Shown: piece after piece, positions 34,037 to 42,492 of the stretch
Layout: every line of letters begins with the position of its first letter
Position numbering within the stretch: position 1 is the first letter of the stretch
DNA from: Halobacteriovoraceae bacterium
Lineage (GTDB): Bacteria > Bdellovibrionota > Bacteriovoracia > Bacteriovoracales > Bacteriovoracaceae
Direction: 5' to 3'
NCBI GenBank assembly: GCA_020635115.1
Contig: JACKAK010000004.1
Coordinates: 248,001-312,000 of the forward strand
DNA length: 64,000 nucleotides
Program-made: the position numbers and the translations under genes
The notes under the pieces: model-generated
Database searches by the model: none
The model's input: the letters and a program-made list of their open reading frames with translations, nothing else
What the model was told of the DNA's origin: nothing

Positions 34037-34514
34037 TGTAGACTCCTTCCTTTATCGTTCTTTTTCCACCTGTCTTTTCTATTAATTTAGTATCTCCGAT
34101 AGTAATTTCATGAGATATGGCCTTGCACATATCGTAAATAACAAGGGCACTTACGGTAGAGCCTGTCAAAGCTTCCATCTCAACTCCTGTTTTTCCATAG
34201 CATTTAACTTCGCAATCAATAATCAACTTTTTATCTAATGGAGTAATAGATATTTTTACTGAATCAAGTATTAGAGGATGGCAAAAAGGGATTAAATCAT
34301 GGGTCTTCTTGACTGCCATCGTCCCAGCGATAATTGCAGTATGAAGAATTGGCCCCTTTTTAGTGACAAAATCCTCTCCGTCAAAGTGCTCCCAAACTGT
34401 ATCAGGTAAAGTCAAAGTCGTTTGTGCCTTTGCCAAGCGATGGCCTACAATTTTATCTGAGACATCTACCATTGTAGGATTATTATTTTTATCTATATGG
34501 TTCAGTCCCTGCAT
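34026..34514 (-). CDS. moaC: cyclic pyranopterin monophosphate synthase
   Basis: MoaC acts with MoaA on GTP to make cyclic pyranopterin monophosphate. The 162-residue protein has the family's active-site stretches: MVDVSDK, HTAIIAGTMAVKKTHDLIPFCHPL, TGVEMEALTGSTVSALVIYDMCK and GGKRT. ATG 34514 follows GGAGG; the longer frame to 34565 is rejected. It lies one base after moaA. Confidence 0.96.
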   Translation of the reverse strand: MQGLNHIDKNNNPTMVDVSDKIVGHRLAKAQTTLTLPDTVWEHFDGEDFVTKKGPILHTAIIAGTMAVKKTHDLIPFCHPLILDSVKISITPLDKKLIIDCEVKCYGKTGVEMEALTGSTVSALVIYDMCKAISHEITIGDTKLIEKTGGKRTIKEGVYIEK

Positions 34515-34515
34515 A

Positions 34516-35463
34516 TTATCCTCCGACTTGGTACATGGGTTGTACAAGTTCTTCGACTCTATCAATTGGTTTTAAACTCATAACTTTTTCAAGGAGCGGT
34601 CGATACTCTTCAGTTTTTAAATTCCGCAAACTCGGTCCATCATTTATCATTAAGCAGGGGCGTAATTTTCCCTCGGGACCTAATCTTAAGCGGGAGCATC
34701 CACCACAAAAGGGCCGGGATTCTGAGGCAATAAATCCAATTTTTCCACCGTTTTGTGTAACAAAATTAAAAGAGGTAGAATCTACCGGCATTGTATATTC
34801 TTTAAGCTCCCAGTTGCTCATTATTCGTTTGATGATCTCGTCAGCGCTTATAAACAATTGTTCAAAGTTTTCGCGGACCACTCCTATCTTCATTAATTCG
34901 AGAAAACGAATTTCAATATCATTTTGTTCTGCAAACTCAATCAAATTAAAAACTTCATGATCATTAATCCCTCTCATCAGAACAGTATTAAGCTTGACGT
35001 TAAAGTCCAATTCTTTTGCCATTAAAATTGACTCTAGAACAGCTTCTAAAGAGTTTGTCTTATTGATAAAAGAAAAATTTTTCTTATCAAGCGAATCCAA
35101 ACTAATATTTAAATGCAAACACTTAGTATTTTTTAATTCTTTAAGGTGCTTTTTCAATTTAATAGCATTTGTCGTTAGACCTAATTTTTTTAACGGGAGT
35201 TTTGATAATCCTCTCACAATATCTAAAAAATCAGCTCGAAGTAGAGGCTCGCCACCTGTAAGTCGGATTTCATCAATCCCTAAATTAACTAAATTAGTGC
35301 AAATATCCAGAAGCTCTGTAGCTTGAGGACAATTTGATTGAGGCATGAATTCTATTTTTTCAGGCATACAATAGAGGCATCTCATATTACAAGCATCTAA
35401 TAAAGAAACCCTAAGTTTGTGTATATGTCTTCCATGACTATCTATAAGCAAGTTTTCCCCCAA
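34516..35463 (-). CDS. moaA: radical-SAM GTP 3',8-cyclase
   Basis: MoaA starts molybdenum-cofactor synthesis by a radical-SAM rearrangement of GTP. The radical-SAM motif is CNMRCLYC near residue 25, and the second iron-sulfur cluster is bound by the C-terminal CGGCSRLRLGPEGKLRPCL region. It ends YQVGG, with the family's conserved Gly-Gly tail. Length 315 is normal. The start overlaps the end of moeA by 22 bases. Confidence 0.96.
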   Translation of the reverse strand: MGENLLIDSHGRHIHKLRVSLLDACNMRCLYCMPEKIEFMPQSNCPQATELLDICTNLVNLGIDEIRLTGGEPLLRADFLDIVRGLSKLPLKKLGLTTNAIKLKKHLKELKNTKCLHLNISLDSLDKKNFSFINKTNSLEAVLESILMAKELDFNVKLNTVLMRGINDHEVFNLIEFAEQNDIEIRFLELMKIGVVRENFEQLFISADEIIKRIMSNWELKEYTMPVDSTSFNFVTQNGGKIGFIASESRPFCGGCSRLRLGPEGKLRPCLMINDGPSLRNLKTEEYRPLLEKVMSLKPIDRVEELVQPMYQVGG

Positions 35464-36647
35464 GGATAAAAAGTAAATATTGACCCCACCTTATATGTTT
35501 CTAGCTCAGGAGCCAATTCAAGAAATCCATCGGACTTCGTTAATGAAAGGTAATCTCCTGAGCCATTCCCCAAAATGGGCGTCGCCCAATATACACCTTC
35601 ATCACGGTCAATTTTTACAGCTTGAAAAAGCGTCATCGCTTTTTTAAAAACTACTTCTTCCCTCAAGTGTACATTTATCAAATTTTCTTTAATAAGATTT
35701 GGAATAACATAACGACGTAAATTCATAAGGCAAGAAACTGGGTTGCCTGGCAATCCGAAAACTATTTGTTTTCTTGGTCCGGTCCCAAACCATAAGGGCT
35801 TGCCTGGTTTTTGCGCTACTTTATGAAAAATTTTACTAACTTTCAGATCGCTCAAAACCTGTGGTACGTAGTCAAATTTTCCTTTGGATACGCCACCCGT
35901 TAATAAAATCAAATCGTGATTTTTTAAAATATCTTGTAAGCTATGAAATAAGGTTTGTTCGTTATCTGGTATATGCCGTATATTTATTTTGTCGTAACCA
36001 AAATTTTCTAGTTCGCTTTTTAATGCGTATGAGTTGCTCATATAAATTTGATGACGATCTGGAATCTCATTAAGCTTAACAAGCTCGCTCCCAGTGCTAA
36101 TGATTGCTATTCGAGGGCTCCAAAAAACTTTTACTTTTGAAATACCTTCAGAGGCCAATACTGCAATGACAGGTGAAGATATTTTCTGACCTTTTTCAAG
36201 TATACTTTCACCTGCCTTGAGATCACTACCTTGTTTGTGAATATTTTTAAAAGACTGTATGGCCTGATTCTCAAGCTCTATATGTGCAATATTGTCTTCA
36301 ATGTTTAGTTGCTCATAAGGGACAACCATATCGGCATTTTCAGGCAGGATAGCCCCAGTCATGGCCTCAAGACAGCCAAAATTTTTGTCTTTTAATATTT
36401 TTTGAGATTCACCAGCTGCTTGAATGCCTTCTATTTGAAATGAAAATTTTGGATTGAATTTTTTTGCAAGGTCTGAGCAGATTGCGATTCCATCCATTGC
36501 AACTCTATCAAAAGGCGGCAAGTCTCTCTTAGAGTAAAGATCTTCTGCTAAAGTTCTTCCTCTTGCCTTCTCTAACGAAACAAATTCAGTTTTGGTATTA
36601 TCAAAGTATTGACGAACGAGATCATTCGCCTCTGTGGTGGTAATCAT
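35442..36647 (-). CDS. moeA: molybdopterin molybdotransferase
   Basis: MoeA inserts molybdenum into adenylated molybdopterin. The 401-residue protein shows the usual domains: N-terminal ARGRTLAEDLYSKRDLPPFDRVAMDGIA, a central GAILPENADMVVPYEQ, and the catalytic MoCF-like domain with ISTGSELVKLNEIPDRHQIYMSNSYAL, LTGGVSKGKFDY and FGLPGNPVSCLMNL. It is the first gene of the minus-strand cofactor operon, with AGGAAG before the ATG. A separate mogA-type adenylyltransferase is not in the window. Confidence 0.95.
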   Translation of the reverse strand: MITTTEANDLVRQYFDNTKTEFVSLEKARGRTLAEDLYSKRDLPPFDRVAMDGIAICSDLAKKFNPKFSFQIEGIQAAGESQKILKDKNFGCLEAMTGAILPENADMVVPYEQLNIEDNIAHIELENQAIQSFKNIHKQGSDLKAGESILEKGQKISSPVIAVLASEGISKVKVFWSPRIAIISTGSELVKLNEIPDRHQIYMSNSYALKSELENFGYDKINIRHIPDNEQTLFHSLQDILKNHDLILLTGGVSKGKFDYVPQVLSDLKVSKIFHKVAQKPGKPLWFGTGPRKQIVFGLPGNPVSCLMNLRRYVIPNLIKENLINVHLREEVVFKKAMTLFQAVKIDRDEGVYWATPILGNGSGDYLSLTKSDGFLELAPELETYKVGSIFTFYPWGKTCL

Positions 36648-36855
36648 TGTTACACTTCCTTTCCAATTCGGGAAACCAGGTCGTTTCCAACCTGACCGCG
36701 TCCTGATTTCATAGTTTTAAACCTTAGATAATCAGGATTTAGAAGTTCTAAAGAGTCATAATAAAACTCTATGCTTGTTGTTACAATACTAAATAATTGT
36801 AAACAATGATCTTTAAGTATCTTTAGAGATGATTTTTGTCAGAAATTAAATGGTG
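36648..36855. promoter_or_regulatory. 208-base promoter region of the molybdenum-cofactor operon
   Basis: This non-coding stretch lies upstream of moeA on the minus strand. A TTTACA at about 36799-36804 (complement) with an AT-rich region downstream could be a promoter. I see no clear FNR or NsrR-type dyad and no recognisable riboswitch. Confidence 0.3.
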
Positions 36856-37512
36856 CTAATTGGCCAAGAATCCCTGCTCTACTAGAGTCCACTCTTTTGC
36901 GGTAAGCATATTTTGCGCTTGGCCAAATATAATATTATCTTCTCGAAATATATGCAAATCTAGCAGCTCCAACAATTCTTCTGCGTTCTTATATATCTGG
37001 TTAACCAATACAGCATGTGAGCTTTCATGTGAAATCTTGCTTGAAAGCAACAGAAGGTTTGAAAGAACTGCTACTAAACTTGTTGCCTGAAGATGATCAT
37101 CTTCTAAGACTTTTATGCCTGTAAATGGATTGGGTCCTGGGCTGTGCTCATTATTATCCAATAGCTTCTTGTTAAGAATAGGAAAGAGAACTCTCTCTTC
37201 TCTTTTATTGTGTTCAACAAAATCATCGGCCATGTAATCTAAAAATTTACTCATGATTTCAAATGAGCTTTTAGATAGACTTCTGGATTCTTTAATTTCT
37301 TCAACACAAGATTTGATCTTATGTAACTCACTAATGAACTCATCATGGTCATCAATTAATTGTTGCAAAAAGGGATGTAGTTCTTCATATGCAACTTTAC
37401 AGTCTGATGGAGGCTCTCGACCCTCAGGTGGGGACATCGGGCTCAACTCCTGGCCCATATCTGCTGCTGATACGGTTACTTGTCTTTTAATTGGATCACT
37501 CTTTATATTCAT
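36856..37512 (-). CDS. hemerythrin-domain protein (HHE type)
   Basis: The 218-residue protein carries the hemerythrin/HHE cation-binding pattern: QLIDDHDEFISELHKI, FVEHNKREERVLFPIL, KVLEDDHLQATSLV and LLDLHIFREDNIIFGQAQ, giving the His and Glu di-iron ligands. An N-terminal ~40-residue extension is polar. Such proteins bind O2 or NO, or repair iron centres damaged by NO (as in the RIC/YtfE group). It lies between the cofactor operon and the nitrate genes and is divergent from a small gene at 37612. Confidence 0.85.
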   Translation of the reverse strand: MNIKSDPIKRQVTVSAADMGQELSPMSPPEGREPPSDCKVAYEELHPFLQQLIDDHDEFISELHKIKSCVEEIKESRSLSKSSFEIMSKFLDYMADDFVEHNKREERVLFPILNKKLLDNNEHSPGPNPFTGIKVLEDDHLQATSLVAVLSNLLLLSSKISHESSHAVLVNQIYKNAEELLELLDLHIFREDNIIFGQAQNMLTAKEWTLVEQGFLAN

Positions 37513-37611
37513 AATGTGTAGTTATAGCAGATGACATCTCATGACGCAAAATGATTTGTTGAGATTAAAATGTTGGACTATCCTTTTCAAAAATTTAACG
37601 TAGAGGTTACT

Positions 37612-37890
37612 ATGAACGACGTGTCAGACATGGATTTGGAAAAATTGCTAACGGTGGTGAGTCACTTTTGCTTTGATGCATTGGAAGAACTTATTCCATT
37701 TGAGAAGTTGACCGATTCAGAACGAGATAGAGTTATGAAATCCTGTTTGAAATCTTTGGAAGTAGCAACCATTGTTCATAGAAAAATCTTAAAAAACCCT
37801 GATTTAAATCATGAAAAACTTGATCTTATTGTTGGAGCTTTGAACGAAAAGGATTATGAACTTGCAAGTTTCCACTTAAACAAAAAATAA
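37612..37890 (+). CDS. uncharacterised 92-residue helical protein
   Basis: I do not recognise this family. ATG 37612 follows GAGGTTACT; a frame from 37570 adds 14 residues without a ribosome site. It is acidic and helical, with Cys in SHFCFDALEELIPF and MKSCLKSLEV. It is divergent from the hemerythrin gene and upstream of the nar run, so it may belong to the same stress regulon. Confidence 0.6.
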   Translation: MNDVSDMDLEKLLTVVSHFCFDALEELIPFEKLTDSERDRVMKSCLKSLEVATIVHRKILKNPDLNHEKLDLIVGALNEKDYELASFHLNKK

Positions 37891-37946
37891 AATCTTATTG
37901 AATTTTAAACGTTCGCAGATTTTTTTTACTGAATTAATCTAACAAA

Positions 37947-37960
37947 ATGATTTTAATCAT
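37947..37960. promoter_or_regulatory. candidate FNR-type box upstream of the nar genes
   Basis: ATGAT-TTTA-ATCAT is a dyad matching TTGAT-N4-ATCAA at eight of ten positions, 87 bases before the dihaem cytochrome gene. It would place the nitrate genes under anaerobic control. Confidence 0.5.
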
Positions 37961-37988
37961 TTTTTTTGTTGGCTATTCGTCATTCTTA

Positions 37989-38011
37989 TTCTAATATTTT
38001 AAATATATTAA
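37989..38011. promoter_or_regulatory. candidate Rrf2/NsrR-type dyad upstream of the nar genes
   Basis: TAATATTT-T-AAATATAT (core 37992-38008) resembles the sites at 19733 and 29241, with the left half weaker. It lies 35 bases before the cytochrome gene and is AT-rich, so chance is possible. Confidence 0.35.
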
Positions 38012-38046
38012 TTAGTAAAGGTAATAGTTTTAGCTAAGGTGTTCCT

Positions 38047-38838
38047 ATGATGCACAGACCTGTGGTCGTAATTTTATTCATGTTGATATTTATCACAACT
38101 TCTCATTCATTTGAACCAGCTACATATTTTCAAACCAAATGTCTCAGTTGTCATACTGTTGGGCAAGGAGATGATGTCGGTCCTGACCTAAAAGGAGTCA
38201 CGAAAAGAAGAGATAAGCAGTGGTTGATCCATTTTATACAGGATTCGCAAACTCTTATTGAAAACGGTGATCCAATCGCCAATAAGCTTTTTATTAAATA
38301 CAAAAAGAAAAAAATGCCAGAGCATGAGCTAACTAGTGAAGAAGCCGCCCAGCTTTTAACTTACATAGAAAGTGGAAAAGTAAAAGCTGATGTAAAAAAA
38401 ATAAGATCAGCACTGGATGCGAATCCATTTGAGTTAGAAAATGGGAAAAAGCTTTTTATGGGTCAGGTTAAGTTGGCCAAGGGGGGGCCATCTTGTATCA
38501 CCTGCCACTCAGCAGGAGATGCTGGAGTCTTGGGAGGTGGGACTCTTGGGCCAGATTTAACCAATGTGTACACAAGCTACAACGATAAAGGCCTTGAAAA
38601 AGTTATTCGAAATATTAATTTTCCTACAATGGTAAATCTTTATAAAAATAAAGAACTTACAGAAGATGAAGTCTTTCAAATCAAATCTTTTCTTTGGCAG
38701 ACTGATCGCAAAGAAAAGGTTGATCATGGCCATAGGAAAAAGTTTCTTTTTATTGGAATATTGGGATTTTTATTGGTGCTAGGATTTTTTGATCTGCTTT
38801 TTAAGAGCAGAAGTAAGCAACAGCATAGAAGGGACTAA
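38047..38838 (+). CDS. membrane-anchored dihaem c-type cytochrome (NarC-like position)
   Basis: The 263-residue protein has an N-terminal signal sequence, two haem-c motifs CLSCH (residues 32-36) and CITCH (near 155), each followed by a downstream Met-rich or Gly-rich lobe, and one C-terminal membrane helix (FLFIGILGFLLVLGFFDLLF). It starts the nar run, 17 bases before narG. In Thermus a cytochrome gene narC precedes narGHJI and its protein helps anchor or feed the reductase; I infer a similar part here. It would sit in the periplasm, between the quinol enzymes and downstream acceptors. Confidence 0.82.
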   Translation: MMHRPVVVILFMLIFITTSHSFEPATYFQTKCLSCHTVGQGDDVGPDLKGVTKRRDKQWLIHFIQDSQTLIENGDPIANKLFIKYKKKKMPEHELTSEEAAQLLTYIESGKVKADVKKIRSALDANPFELENGKKLFMGQVKLAKGGPSCITCHSAGDAGVLGGGTLGPDLTNVYTSYNDKGLEKVIRNINFPTMVNLYKNKELTEDEVFQIKSFLWQTDRKEKVDHGHRKKFLFIGILGFLLVLGFFDLLFKSRSKQQHRRD

Positions 38839-38855
38839 GTCTGAGGAGATAAATA

Positions 38856-41800
38856 ATGAGTTGGATTGACGATATTATTTCACCAAAAACGAGATTGTGG
38901 GAAGAGTTTTACCGCAATCGCTTCCAACACGATAAAGTTGTACGTTCCACTCACGGAGTAAATTGTACAGGGAGCTGTTCTTGGAATGTATGTGTAAAGG
39001 ACGGTATTGTTACCTGGGAACTCCAAGCTGTTGACTATCCTTTAATTAATAATGAGGTTCCTCCTTATGAACCAAGAGGTTGTCAGCGAGGAATATCTTT
39101 TAGTTGGTACTTATACAGCCCTATTAGAATTAAATACCCCTATGTCCGTGGTGCTTTAATGGACATCTGGCGAGATGCAAAAAGAAAATTTAATGACCCC
39201 GTCGAAGCCTGGCAATCAATTCAAAGCGATAAAAATTTAAGAAAGAGATATCAAAAGGCCAGAGGAAAGGGTGGATTTAGACGAGCTAGTTGGGATGAGA
39301 TGCTTGAAATTATTTCAGCTTCAAATATTTCAACTGTAAAGAAATACGGTCCCGATAGAATTACTGGTTTCTCTCCAATTCCCGCAATGTCGCAAATTAG
39401 CTACGCAGCTGGAGCAAGGTTTCTTCAATTAATGGGTGGAGTAAATCTTTCTTTTTATGATTGGTACTGTGATCTTCCCCCCGCATCTCCTGAAACATGG
39501 GGAGAGCAAACGGATGTGGCGGAATCAGCTGATTGGTACAATTCAAAAATGGTTGCCATCATGGGGGCAAACCTAAATATGACAAGAACTCCAGATTGCC
39601 ACTTCATTCCAGAGGCGAGAACTAACGGCTCTAAGGTTGTCGTTTTCTCTCCCGATTTTTCTCAAGTAGCAAAATTTGGAGACGAATGGGTTCCCCTTCA
39701 TGCTGGTTCAGACTGTGCTTTTTGGATGGCCGTAAACCATGTTTTGTTAAAAGAATTTCATTCTGAGAAAAAGGTTCCTTACTTTTTAGACTATCAAAAA
39801 AAATACACAGATAATCCATTTTTAATTGAGTTGGTAAAATCTGAAAATGGGTACAGACCCGGTAAATTCTTTCGAGGAAATCGTCTAAGTGAATTTGCTT
39901 CCGAGGAGCACGGTGATTGGAAGTTTTTAGTAATTGATGAAAAAAGCGGTAAGCTTAAAATGCCAAAGGGAACAATCGGGCATAGGCATCAAGAAAAACT
40001 AGGGCAATGGAATCTTGAATGGAAAGACTCAAGGGATGATAGTGAATTTGAGCCTAAACTTTCGCTAATAGACAATAAAGATGAAGTACTGGAAGTTGAG
40101 TTTCTTGAGTTTGGTCTAGATAAGAAATTTAATAGAGGCGTTCCTGTCAAAAGGTTGAATACAGTTGATGGAGAAGCATTCGTAACTACTGTATATGACT
40201 TGATGATGGCCCAATACGGAGTGAGCAGAGGATTGGATGGTGATTTTGCCGTATCCTATGATGAAGAATCCATGTCCTATACACCTGCTTGGCAAGAACG
40301 CTTTACAGGAATTGGACGAGAGACTGTTATTAAGTTTGCGCGGGATTGGGGTAATACAGCAAGAGATACCAACGGCAAGTGTTCGGTTATTATAGGTGCA
40401 GGAATAGACCACTGGTACCATAACAATCTTATGTATCGAGCACCTATAAATGCATTGATACTTTGTGGGTGTATTGGAGTCAATGGTGGCGGTTTAAATC
40501 ACTATGTTGGCCAGGAAAAATTGGCTCCAGCGGAGCCTTGGGGAGCGATTGCCTTTGCAAAGGATTGGCAAGGTCCTGTAAGGCTACAAAACTCGCCCTC
40601 TTGGCATTACATGCACACTGATCAATGGCGCTACGATGGTGATTACGATGAGATTAATTCATCTCCAGAAGAGCATAATTTATCAAAAGGACATACCGCC
40701 GATCTAAATGCAAAGGCCGTAAGAAACGGATGGCTTCCGTTTTTCCCTCAATACAAAGAAAATTCTTTAGATCTTTGTAGTGAGGCTCAAAATAATGGAG
40801 CGAACAGCGACGAAGAAATCAAGCAGTATGTTTTTAAAAAGATAACATCTAAAGAGATCACTCCTGCAATCGAAGACATAGATGCCGAAGAAAGCTTTCC
40901 TCGGGTCTGGTATATTTGGCGAGGTAACGCGATCGGTACTTCATCCAAAGGTCATGAATATTTTTTAAATCACTACCTAGGGACTCATACGAATAAAATT
41001 GCAGAAGACTGTGCTCAAGATTCAGTTAAAGAGATAAAGTGGTACGAAGAGGCACCTACGGGTAAAATGGATCTCGTAATTGATATTAATTTTAGAATGG
41101 ATACTAGTGCTCTTTATTCCGACATCGTTCTCCCTGCAGCTTCTTGGTATGAAAAATTTGATTTAAATACCACGGATATGCACAGCTTTATTCATCCATT
41201 GGCCGCGGCCATCCCTCCAGTATGGGAAAGTAAATCCGATTGGCAAACTTTCAGGGAGATTGCCAAACATACTTCTGAACTTGCTAAAAAGCACTTCGGA
41301 TCACCTGTAAAGGACATAGTATCCGTTCCTCTTCAGCACGACTCGATAGATGAATTATCTCAACCAGAAATAAAAGACTGGGCAAAAGGTGAATGTGAGC
41401 CTGTACTTGGAAAGTCAATGTATAAGCTGGTTGTGTGTGAAAGGGATTATACAAAAATTTATGATAAGTACTGTACCTTTGGTCCACTCGCTAGAAATAA
41501 TGGAATTGGTGCGCATGGTGTGAAGTATGATATAGACGACTTTTACGACAAAATGCTTGAAACTCATCCTACAAAGTCATTCGATGGTAACACCTATCCC
41601 TCCTTATATGAAGATATTGAAGTTTGCAACACCATACTCCACCTTGCCTCGGTAACCAATGGTGAATTAGCTTATCGAGCATATAAGAATATGGAAAAAA
41701 AGACAGGCTTAAAACTTGCTGATTTAGCTGAGAAAAACCGTTCAATCCGCATGAACTTTAAAGACATACAGGCGGCACCGAAAAGGCTCCATTCGAGTCC

Positions 41801-42470
41801 TGTTTGGTCGGGCTTAATGGAGGGTAATAGAACTTACTCTGCTTTTACCTATAATGTTGAGAGAATGGTTCCTTGGAGAACCTTAACTGGAAGGCAAAGT
41901 CTTTACTTAGATCATGAGGGTTATATTGCTTTTGGGGAAAACCTGCCAACTTATAAGCCGAGTCCAAGTCCAGAGCATTATGGCGACCTCGTAAAAACTA
42001 AGCCTGAAGGAAATTGTTTAAGACTAAATTATCTAACCCCTCATGGAAAGTGGCATATACATTCAACCTATGGGGACACCTTGCGCATGTTAACCCTTTC
42101 TCGGGGAGCCGAGCCTTTTTGGATGAGTCCAGAAGATGCAAAGAAACTTGATATTGTGGATAATGATTATGTCGAGGTTTTCAATGATCATGGCGTAATT
42201 GTTACTCGGGCCAATGTAAGTGCACGTATTCCACCTGGAGTTTGCATCGTCTATCACGCCACTGAGAGGACATACTCGGTTCCGAAATCTCCGATACGTG
42301 GGAACAAAAGAGCGGGGATGAACAACTCGTTAACAAGGGTGCATTTAAAACCGAATTTAATGGTGGGAGGTTATGCTCAGTTTACCTATCACTTTAATTA
42401 TTGGGGACCGACTGGAGTAAATCGGGATACCCATATTTTAGTACGTAAACTGGATAACCCTACTTGGTAG
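38856..42470 (+). CDS. narG: respiratory nitrate reductase catalytic subunit
   Basis: NarG reduces nitrate to nitrite at a Mo-bis-MGD centre on the cytoplasmic side. The 1204-residue protein matches NarG throughout. The FS0 cluster region is STHGVNCTGSCSW (His33, Cys37, Cys41) and the Mo-site stretch is LSFYDWYCDLPPASPETWGEQTDVAESADWY. It also shows GHEYFLNHYLGT and DIVLPAASWYEKFDLNTTDMHSFIHP, and the C-terminal cofactor-binding domain ends NHFNYWGPTG-like. There is no twin-arginine signal, so it is the inward-facing type. Cofactor genes lie just upstream on the other strand. Confidence 0.97.
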   Translation: MSWIDDIISPKTRLWEEFYRNRFQHDKVVRSTHGVNCTGSCSWNVCVKDGIVTWELQAVDYPLINNEVPPYEPRGCQRGISFSWYLYSPIRIKYPYVRGALMDIWRDAKRKFNDPVEAWQSIQSDKNLRKRYQKARGKGGFRRASWDEMLEIISASNISTVKKYGPDRITGFSPIPAMSQISYAAGARFLQLMGGVNLSFYDWYCDLPPASPETWGEQTDVAESADWYNSKMVAIMGANLNMTRTPDCHFIPEARTNGSKVVVFSPDFSQVAKFGDEWVPLHAGSDCAFWMAVNHVLLKEFHSEKKVPYFLDYQKKYTDNPFLIELVKSENGYRPGKFFRGNRLSEFASEEHGDWKFLVIDEKSGKLKMPKGTIGHRHQEKLGQWNLEWKDSRDDSEFEPKLSLIDNKDEVLEVEFLEFGLDKKFNRGVPVKRLNTVDGEAFVTTVYDLMMAQYGVSRGLDGDFAVSYDEESMSYTPAWQERFTGIGRETVIKFARDWGNTARDTNGKCSVIIGAGIDHWYHNNLMYRAPINALILCGCIGVNGGGLNHYVGQEKLAPAEPWGAIAFAKDWQGPVRLQNSPSWHYMHTDQWRYDGDYDEINSSPEEHNLSKGHTADLNAKAVRNGWLPFFPQYKENSLDLCSEAQNNGANSDEEIKQYVFKKITSKEITPAIEDIDAEESFPRVWYIWRGNAIGTSSKGHEYFLNHYLGTHTNKIAEDCAQDSVKEIKWYEEAPTGKMDLVIDINFRMDTSALYSDIVLPAASWYEKFDLNTTDMHSFIHPLAAAIPPVWESKSDWQTFREIAKHTSELAKKHFGSPVKDIVSVPLQHDSIDELSQPEIKDWAKGECEPVLGKSMYKLVVCERDYTKIYDKYCTFGPLARNNGIGAHGVKYDIDDFYDKMLETHPTKSFDGNTYPSLYEDIEVCNTILHLASVTNGELAYRAYKNMEKKTGLKLADLAEKNRSIRMNFKDIQAAPKRLHSSPVWSGLMEGNRTYSAFTYNVERMVPWRTLTGRQSLYLDHEGYIAFGENLPTYKPSPSPEHYGDLVKTKPEGNCLRLNYLTPHGKWHIHSTYGDTLRMLTLSRGAEPFWMSPEDAKKLDIVDNDYVEVFNDHGVIVTRANVSARIPPGVCIVYHATERTYSVPKSPIRGNKRAGMNNSLTRVHLKPNLMVGGYAQFTYHFNYWGPTGVNRDTHILVRKLDNPTW

Positions 42471-42492
42471 GTTGGAAAACAAGGAAGAGTGA

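Noticed and set aside
37529..37539. AGATG-A-CATCT dyad between the hemerythrin gene and the 92-residue gene
   Set aside because: The arms are only five bases and the form differs from the NsrR-type sites; too little to call an operator.
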